Assembly: GCA_003343885.1 (NCBI GenBank)
Contig: QAKH01000042.1
Coordinates: forward strand, 1-12,429
Length of the DNA stretch: 12,429 bases
Reading direction: 5' to 3'
From: Clostridiales bacterium
Lineage (GTDB): Bacteria > Bacillota > Clostridia > Oscillospirales > CAG-382
Shown: positions 1 to 5,500 of the stretch, one piece after another
Layout: the number at the start of each line of letters is the position of its first letter
Position numbering within the stretch: the first letter of the stretch is position 1
The notes under the pieces: model-generated
Told to the model about the DNA's origin: nothing
Databases searched by the model: none
What the model saw: only the letters and a program-made list of their open reading frames with translations
Translations under genes and position numbers: made by a program

Positions 1-1181
1 TCAGCAGATACAGCGTCATCATTGGTGAGACCGATAACCTGAGTAATATCAAATTTAAAAGCATTACCTTTTTTGATAAAGAACTGTTGAGCAGCTAAAA
101 GATAAGCACTGTAACCGTCAGCAATAAATTTAAAGTTTTCAGGCAGTTTGTCTTTGAAACCTCTGAAAGCCATACGCATAGCAAGGATGCAAGGACCGAC
201 ACCACGATTGTCGGAAACCTGATAGCCTAAAATGGAACGGGAAACCGCATCCATAATAAACCAGATGTAACCTTTAATGCCACGAATTTTAATATATGTT
301 TCATCTGCAACAAGAGTGTTTGATGGTTCATAATCGTAGTTGTCAACAAAAGGTTTAATGACAAGTGCGGCAGTTCGGGCGTAATTGGCAACCATCTGAT
401 GAGAAATTTTAATACCGTAAAGGTCATTCATTGCCTGAGCAGTTTTGCGGAGAGATAGTCCTAAATTGACATGCAGAGTAAGGCACAAGGACATAATGTG
501 TGCGTTATGCTTTGAGAATTTAAGCGAAGATGAGTTTTTTGGCAGAGATGAAAGCTCCATATCAAAAAAGTCAACAGTAAATTCACGGTAGATATAGTGG
601 AGTTTGTAGTTGTTTTTACCATAAGGCTCGGCAAGATGCTTTTTATCAACCTTTTTAAGATTGTTAAGATAGTATGGACATTTAGGATTAACACATTTGT
701 GTACTCTGAAAAACTTCCGGTCTTTCTTGGCTACAAGGGTATGTGAGCAATGCGGACAGAATAATGCAATAGTGTCAGGAACAAAGGTGGATGAAGATTT
801 TCCGCAAACCTTGCAGAGAACTTGGTCATTGGAACCGTTGTTTCTGTAAAGATAAGCCTTCGGAGCACTGCAATGGGGACAGATGTAGTCATCAGGAATA
901 TTGCATTCACCACGACGTTTTACAGGAGTAATAATAACATCATATTTCCATTTTATGTATGCAATAAAGTCTTTGTAGTACCATCGTTCTTGTGGCTGAA
1001 GTTTCTCTTTCTTAATTAGAGGTGGCTCATCAACTTTAAATTTTTGATACTCGGGCGAATTGGAATCATCAAAAATCCATTGTCTGAGAGGTATATACTT
1101 GCAGATAAATTTAAAAAGAAAAGAAATTATTTGCAAAAGGTATTGATTTTGAATAAGTAAATATTGTATAATTGAGTTCAT
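1..1181 (-). CDS. DDE transposase with paired zinc ribbons (3' end outside window)
   Basis: The frame is open without a stop from the ATG at 1181-1179 to the left edge, giving about 393 codons, so this is a partial but undamaged gene as far as it is visible. The start is supported by AAAAGGAG at 1198-1191, nine bases upstream. Two treble-type zinc ribbons lie near the N-terminus: Cys pairs at residues 101/104 with 123/126, and 142/145 with 163/168. They are followed by a helix-turn-helix-like stretch around residues 220-260. A DDE/RNase-H-type core follows, with the first Asp in VADET (D293) and the second in IADGY (D355); the third acidic residue would lie off the window. The layout resembles IS6/IS240-like or other integrase-core transposases, but I cannot assign the IS family with confidence. 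It would cut and join DNA at the ends of its own element. It is transcribed away from efp. Confidence 0.88.
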   Translation of the reverse strand, partial: MNSIIQYLLIQNQYLLQIISFLFKFICKYIPLRQWIFDDSNSPEYQKFKVDEPPLIKKEKLQPQERWYYKDFIAYIKWKYDVIITPVKRRGECNIPDDYICPHCSAPKAYLYRNNGSNDQVLCKVCGKSSSTFVPDTIALFCPHCSHTLVAKKDRKFFRVHKCVNPKCPYYLNNLKKVDKKHLAEPYGKNNYKLHYIYREFTVDFFDMELSSLPKNSSSLKFSKHNAHIMSLCLTLHVNLGLSLRKTAQAMNDLYGIKISHQMVANYARTAALVIKPFVDNYDYEPSNTLVADETYIKIRGIKGYIWFIMDAVSRSILGYQVSDNRGVGPCILAMRMAFRGFKDKLPENFKFIADGYSAYLLAAQQFFIKKGNAFKFDITQVIGLTNDDAVSA

Positions 1182-1260
1182 AGCAATAGTCTCCTTTTGG
1201 ACTGTTTATTTAATTGATGTGTGCAACTCAATTATACAGCAAAAGGGAGGTTATTGCTAT
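1165..1260 (-). promoter_or_regulatory. Folded leader masking the transposase ribosome binding site
   Basis: Two long inverted repeats overlap here in interleaved order. A perfect 14-base pair of arms lies at 1165-1178 and 1225-1238 (TGTATAATTGAGTT against its complement). A second, imperfect pair lies at 1180-1199 and 1239-1260 (ATAGCAATA, two mismatches, CTCC, one bulged base, TTTTG). In the minus-strand mRNA the second pair covers AAAAGGAG (1198-1191) and the start codon, and the first pair covers codons 2-6. Both pairings together need a pseudoknot; either alone would block ribosome access. A further 8-base segment at 1282-1289 complements 1245-1252, so it could compete with the anti-ribosome-binding-site arm. 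Sequestered start sites are known in other insertion sequences, where they limit transposase made from outside transcription; that role here is inference. Confidence 0.6.
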
Positions 1261-1301
1261 ATTTTTATGCAAGAATCGTAAAACCTCCCGAAAAATCAAG
1301 G

Positions 1302-1319
1302 TTTTAACAATAGTTAAAA
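1302..1319. repeat. Small hairpin in the IS leader
   Basis: Seven-base arms TTTTAAC (1302-1308) and GTTAAAA (1313-1319) enclose a four-base loop. It lies between the presumed element end and the transposase leader. It may be a transposase-binding or transcription-blocking structure; the sequence does not say which. Confidence 0.35.
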
Positions 1320-1374
1320 TAAAAAACGGGGCGTCAATTTGACACTACCATTTATAATATGGAGGATTTACAGT

Positions 1375-1932
1375 ATGATTACAGCAGGCGATTTCAGAAA
1401 CGGCCTTACATTTGATATGGACGGCAGCGTTATGCAAATCATCGAATTTCAGCATGTTAAGCCGGGAAAGGGTGCAGCGTTTGTAAGAACAAAGCTGCGC
1501 AACGTAATTACCGGAGCAGTAATTGAAAAGACTTTCAACCCGACCGATAAGTATCCGACAGCTCTTGTTGAGAGAAAGGAAATGCAGTACCTCTACAACG
1601 ACGGAGAGCTTTACTACTTCATGGATATGGAAACATATGAACAGCTTCCGATAGACGCTTCAAAGCTTGGCGACAACTTCAAGTTTGTCAAGGAAGAAAT
1701 GATGTGTAAAATCATGTCTTATAAGGGCACAGTATTCGGAGTTGAGCCGCCTATGTTCGTTGAGCTCAAGGTTACCGAAACCGAACCCGGATTCAAGGGA
1801 GATACAGCAACAGGCGCATCTAAGCCGGCTACCCTTGAAACAGGCGCAACAATTAAAGTTCCGTTGTTTGTTGATATAGGCGACGTACTCAGAATTGACA
1901 CAAGAACCGGAGAATACCTGGAAAGAGTATAA
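1375..1932 (+). CDS. efp: Translation elongation factor P
   Basis: This 185-residue protein has the length and three-domain layout of bacterial EF-P. EF-P enters the ribosomal E site and relieves stalling at runs of proline. The N-terminal KOW-like domain carries the loop HVKPGKGAAF, in which K32 is the position that receives the post-translational modification in relatives (aminopentanol in Bacillus subtilis, beta-lysine in Escherichia coli). The two OB-fold domains follow, ending in the diagnostic VDIGDVLRIDTRTGEYLERV. The ATG at 1375 is chosen because GGAGGA lies at 1361-1366 with good spacing and because MITAGDFRNGL is the family's usual start; the open frame also extends 12 codons upstream to a TTG inside the IS end, which I reject as a start. 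No modification enzyme gene is visible. The next gene starts 28 bases downstream and is probably cotranscribed. The usual upstream neighbours are absent, replaced by the insertion sequence. Confidence 0.97.
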   Translation: MITAGDFRNGLTFDMDGSVMQIIEFQHVKPGKGAAFVRTKLRNVITGAVIEKTFNPTDKYPTALVERKEMQYLYNDGELYYFMDMETYEQLPIDASKLGDNFKFVKEEMMCKIMSYKGTVFGVEPPMFVELKVTETEPGFKGDTATGASKPATLETGATIKVPLFVDIGDVLRIDTRTGEYLERV

Positions 1933-1960
1933 CATTCCAAATTTTGAAAGGAGAATTGCT

Positions 1961-2269
1961 ATGGAAATCAAGGAAAGAGTATCTCATCTTAAGGGACTTG
2001 TTGAGGGAATGGAATATGACCTTAGCACCAAAGAGGGAAAGATAATTTCGGAGATTATGGACATTCTTGAGGATATGGCATATGAGCTTGAGGGCGTAAA
2101 CGAAGATATTGAAACTCTTTACGATTACGCAGACGAGCTTGATGCGGATCTTGGAGACGTTGAAGAAGAGCTTTACGGCGAATTTGACGACGAAGACTAT
2201 GATGACGAGTGCGACGGCGACTGTGATTGTTTGGATGATTGCGGATGCTGCGGGGAAGATAAAGAGTAA
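1961..2269 (+). CDS. CD1247 N-terminal-domain-like small protein with Cys-rich acidic tail
   Basis: A 102-residue protein. The start at 1961 is preceded by AAAGGAGAA; a longer frame from 1895 overlaps efp and is not favoured. Residues 1-75 (beginning MEIKERVSHLKGLVEGMEYD) are a charged, heptad-like helical region matching what I recall of the CD1247 N-terminal domain family, often found next to efp in Clostridia. Longer members end in a C-terminal zinc ribbon, as I recall. Here the protein ends instead in a very acidic tail with six cysteines in about 20 residues (ECDGDCDCLDDCGCCGED), with no ordinary C-x2-C...C-x2-C spacing. The tail could bind metal. The function of the family is unknown to me; the position argues for cotranscription with efp. 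The family call is from memory and moderately secure. Confidence 0.75.
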   Translation: MEIKERVSHLKGLVEGMEYDLSTKEGKIISEIMDILEDMAYELEGVNEDIETLYDYADELDADLGDVEEELYGEFDDEDYDDECDGDCDCLDDCGCCGEDKE

Positions 2270-2304
2270 TCTCAGTACTGTTTTTGGATAATTTGGATTA
2301 TTTT

Positions 2305-2317
2305 GGACAAATTGTCC
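2305..2317. repeat. 13-base palindrome GGACAA-A-TTGTCC
   Basis: Perfect 6-base arms flank a single central base. It is preceded by TTTGGA at 2283-2288, 2292-2297 and 2302-2307. It lies downstream of the efp operon stop and upstream of its terminator, so it is more likely a transcribed structure or remnant of mobile DNA than an operator. No function can be assigned. Confidence 0.3.
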
Positions 2318-2376
2318 TGTCCCGGGTGTCTTATGTTTTCAGATAAAACAGCCCTTAAAAATGAATAATGTTAAAG

Positions 2377-2420
2377 ACACGGAGTTGACGGTAAGTCAAT
2401 TCCGTGTTTTTTGTTTTATT
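2377..2420 (+). terminator. Rho-independent terminator of the efp operon
   Basis: A 13-base stem (2377-2389 with 2395-2407, one G-U pair) closes a five-base loop GGTAA and is followed by a T-rich run TTTTTGTTTTATT. It ends transcription from efp and the small gene before the next promoter. Confidence 0.88.
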
Positions 2421-2475
2421 AAATTGAAAATTAAGACAGTTGGATTTTTGTCCATTGATTGTACGTTTTTATCTA

Positions 2476-2504
2476 TTTACAAAATAACATAATCATGCTA
2501 AAAT
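2476..2504 (+). promoter_or_regulatory. Sigma-A-type promoter of the giant surface-protein gene
   Basis: TTTACA at 2476-2481 and TAAAAT at 2499-2504 are separated by exactly 17 bases, each one mismatch from consensus. Transcription would start near 2511, giving a leader of about 75 bases. No operator or riboswitch is evident in that leader. Confidence 0.68.
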
Positions 2505-2585
2505 TATCATATGTGTAAAGATTTGCGGAAAATAAATAATTATTTTGTGTGAATTTTACTAAATACATGGAAAAGGAGAAAAAAC

Positions 2586-5500
2586 ATGAAAAAGACAAGA
2601 ATTTTGCTGTGTATTTTAACCGTGTTGACAGCACTTGCTTTGTCGGTATGCGTCAGTGCGGCGGACGACCTCGTCTTTACATTTGAAAACGAAGAGTCCT
2701 TAAACGGCTGGTCGCTGTCATATCTGAGGTATAATTTTGAACCCGGGTATTTTAACGGCTATGCAACTGAGAAGTCGGCGAATCTCAGCGATCCGATGCT
2801 TATAAGCCCGACTATAAACATAAACGCCGAGGACTATCGTTACATAGTCGTTAATATGAAGTATTCTTTGGACGCAACCTGGAATCGAAACGGAACCATG
2901 TTCTTCTTGGTGCCGGGCGGATCTTGGAGTCAGACATACTCTGTTACAAGTGATAAATTTGAGAATCTTACCGAAAATGACTTTGTAAACATAGTGTACG
3001 ATATGTCAAAATCTGAGCTATGGACAGGCTCTATCAGCCAGATACGCTTTGATCCGTTTGAAGCGCCCGGCTCAATAGGTCTTAAGTCCATAACCTTTAC
3101 AAATACCCTGCCGGAAGAAACACAACCGGACGAGGGGGATGGCGATGATGAAGGCAATACAGAACCGACTAAGGAAATAGGAGTGTTCTTAAAGCCGTAT
3201 ACATATAATAACAACTTTACAGACGTCCCGTCAAACGAGTGGTACGCCTCAGAGGTTGCCAACGCATACGAGCTCGGACTTTTTGCCGGTAAATCCGATA
3301 CACAGTTTGATCCTTACGGAAACATGACAGTAGCCGAAGCGATAACACTTGCCGCAAGGACTAATAACAATTACGGCACAGCAGACTATGATTTTTCGGT
3401 TGCCGACGGTGAACAGTGGTATGAGCCGTATGTTGAGTATGCCGTAAATAACGGGATAATTTCCGAAACTGATTTTTCGGATTACGACGCTCTTATCACA
3501 AGAGGACAGATGGCGAAAATATTCGCCTCTGCACTTCCTTCCTCCGAGTACGCATATATAAACAGCGTTGCAAGTATTCCTGACGTTCCGAGGACAAGCG
3601 ATTATTTCAGCGCAGTTTATAAGCTGTATAACGCAGGAATAATCATGGGTAACGACGGTTACGGAACCTTTGCGCCCGACAATAATATAACAAGGTGTGA
3701 GGCGGCTGCCATAATAAACAGAGTTGCCATAAAGGATAACAGGCTTTCAAAGAATCTTATAAGTTCCGTGCCTCAGGTGAACCGCAACGCGTTTACCATG
3801 TCAAGCGAAGCTAAATTCCTCATGGACGACGAAAAGTTCCGTCATACCCACCTTGAGGGTATTCCCGGAAACTGGGATCTCGTTCAGATTATGGACGCCC
3901 CCAGCAAGGTCGGCAGAGCAAGCTATAGCCTTGTAGATAATTCTTCCGAAAACGAAGCTTATTTTGTAAGAAAGTTCTTTGAGGTAAGCGACGGGGTTCT
4001 TGATTTTGAATTCGGCGCACGCATATACGGCCGCGACGGAGCTTTCCTCACATTTACCGACGGAGCAGGTATGCCTGTGGTTTACGTATTGCTTGACCAC
4101 GGCAATTATACCGTTCTCGCTCCCGACGGAACATATACCGACACCGGTATCAGGTATTCTTCTTCCACCGTACACTTTAATTTCCATATAGATATGGATA
4201 AAAAGACGTTTGACCTTGGAATTGACGGCGCTTACGCCGGAACATACCCGACTGCGTCAAACAACGCCATTTCACAATTCCGTTTCGGTGTTACTGAATC
4301 GGGCGTTATGACTGTGACTGCAAACTATGCGTTCCTTTATCATAACTACCTGATGCTTGAAAAGTTCGCAAACGCCCCTGATAATATTCTTCCGTATAAC
4401 GTCAACGTGATATCCGACGGCGGAAAAGTATCAAAGAAGAGCATGTACACCGACCGGTCAAACGGAGGGACTGTGGCTCTTGAGTCGAACGCCGGCGGCA
4501 AAACCGGAATTTCCGGTGCGTTTGAGAGCGCAAGCGGAAATGTTGTGTTCGAAAGCTATATCTTCTTGCCTGAGGACGTTAACGGTGCGAAAGTAGCCCT
4601 TACTTCTGCCGGAAACGAGGTATTTTCTCTCAAGACTGTCGACGGCAACTTTGTCGCTCCCGACGGAAGCATAGTGAAATACGTAACAAAGAACCTTTGG
4701 ACAATAGTCAGATTTGAAGCTGACACCGCTGCATCAAAAGCTCTTGTAAAGATAAACGGAAAAGAAGTCGGAACATATGACTTTACTGCTCCCGCTTCAT
4801 TCATAGACGGATATGAAATTACCTATACTCCGTCAACCGAGTCTACAATGTATACCGATGAAATCTCGGCGTTTATAAAGCTTCCGTACCCTGATGACTA
4901 TGTGCCCGAACCGGTTATTCCCGAATCGGATTACTTCATCGGCCTTAACGTTTGCTCACTCTGGAGAGAGGGAACACATTACGGCTGGGAAGAAATAACC
5001 GCATACCCTGAGCTTACTCCCGTACTCGGGTACTATGACGAGGGAAGCCCCGAGGTGTCCGACTGGGAAATCAAAATGATGACCGAGCACGGTATTGATT
5101 ATCAGATTTTCTGCTGGTATCCGGACGGAAACAGCACTGAACCGATTTTCCGTACCCGTATGAACGAAGCTCTAATCGACGGATATATGAACGCACGTTA
5201 CAGCGACATGATGCAGTTTGCTATAATGTGGGAAAACTCCTCAACAAACGGAATGTCGTTTGAGGACTTCAAGAACAATCTTGTTCCGTACTGGATAGAG
5301 TATTTCTTCAAGGATCCGAGATATGTCAAGATTGACAATAAACCGTTGTTCACCATTTGGAGCCTTGACAATAAATTCAGCGGCGTATCTGCTAAGGAAG
5401 CGCTTGACTATTTGCGCCAAGAGTGCGTAAAAGCCGGTTTTGACGGATGTGAGATACTGCTTTATTCCTCGAACACCGACGCTTCCTATAAATCAACCAT

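Larger units (their letters stand above)
1..1350 (-). mobile_element. Insertion sequence, one end and most of its transposase
   Basis: The transposase and its ~170-base leader form the right-hand part of an insertion sequence; the other end is outside the window. The terminus is placed near 1350 by inference: the bases at 1331-1350 (GCGTCAATTTGACACTACCA) contain an inverted GTCAA/TTGAC pair and stop just before the efp ribosome binding site at 1361-1366. The terminal repeat and the target duplication cannot be verified without the other end. The element sits where an efp promoter or an upstream operon partner would be expected. Confidence 0.6.
2270..2585. other. Intergenic region: operon terminator and promoter of the giant gene
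   Basis: These 316 bases hold no convincing gene. From left to right they contain a TTTGGA-rich stretch ending in a short palindrome (2305-2317), the terminator of the efp operon (2377-2420), and the promoter and ribosome binding site (AAGGAG at 2573-2578) of the gene starting at 2586. They are clearly richer in A and T than the flanking genes. Confidence 0.7.

Noticed and set aside
1339..1358. TTGACA and TATAAT in front of efp as a promoter
   Set aside because: Both hexamers are perfect but only 8 bases apart, and a start there would fall in the efp ribosome binding site.
1339..1374. An upstream TTG start extending EF-P by 12 residues
   Set aside because: The extension lies in the IS end, has no ribosome binding site, and the ATG at 1375 has GGAGGA at the right distance and the family's usual N-terminus.
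1895..1960. Longer start for the CD1247-like protein
   Set aside because: It would overlap the efp coding end by 38 bases and lacks a ribosome binding site, while ATG 1961 has AAAGGAGAA and begins with the family-like MEIKERV.
2586..2660. Lipoprotein signal at Cys22 of the giant protein
   Set aside because: The residue before the Cys is Val, not Gly, Ala or Ser, and a good signal-peptidase I site (VSA-AD) lies just after it.
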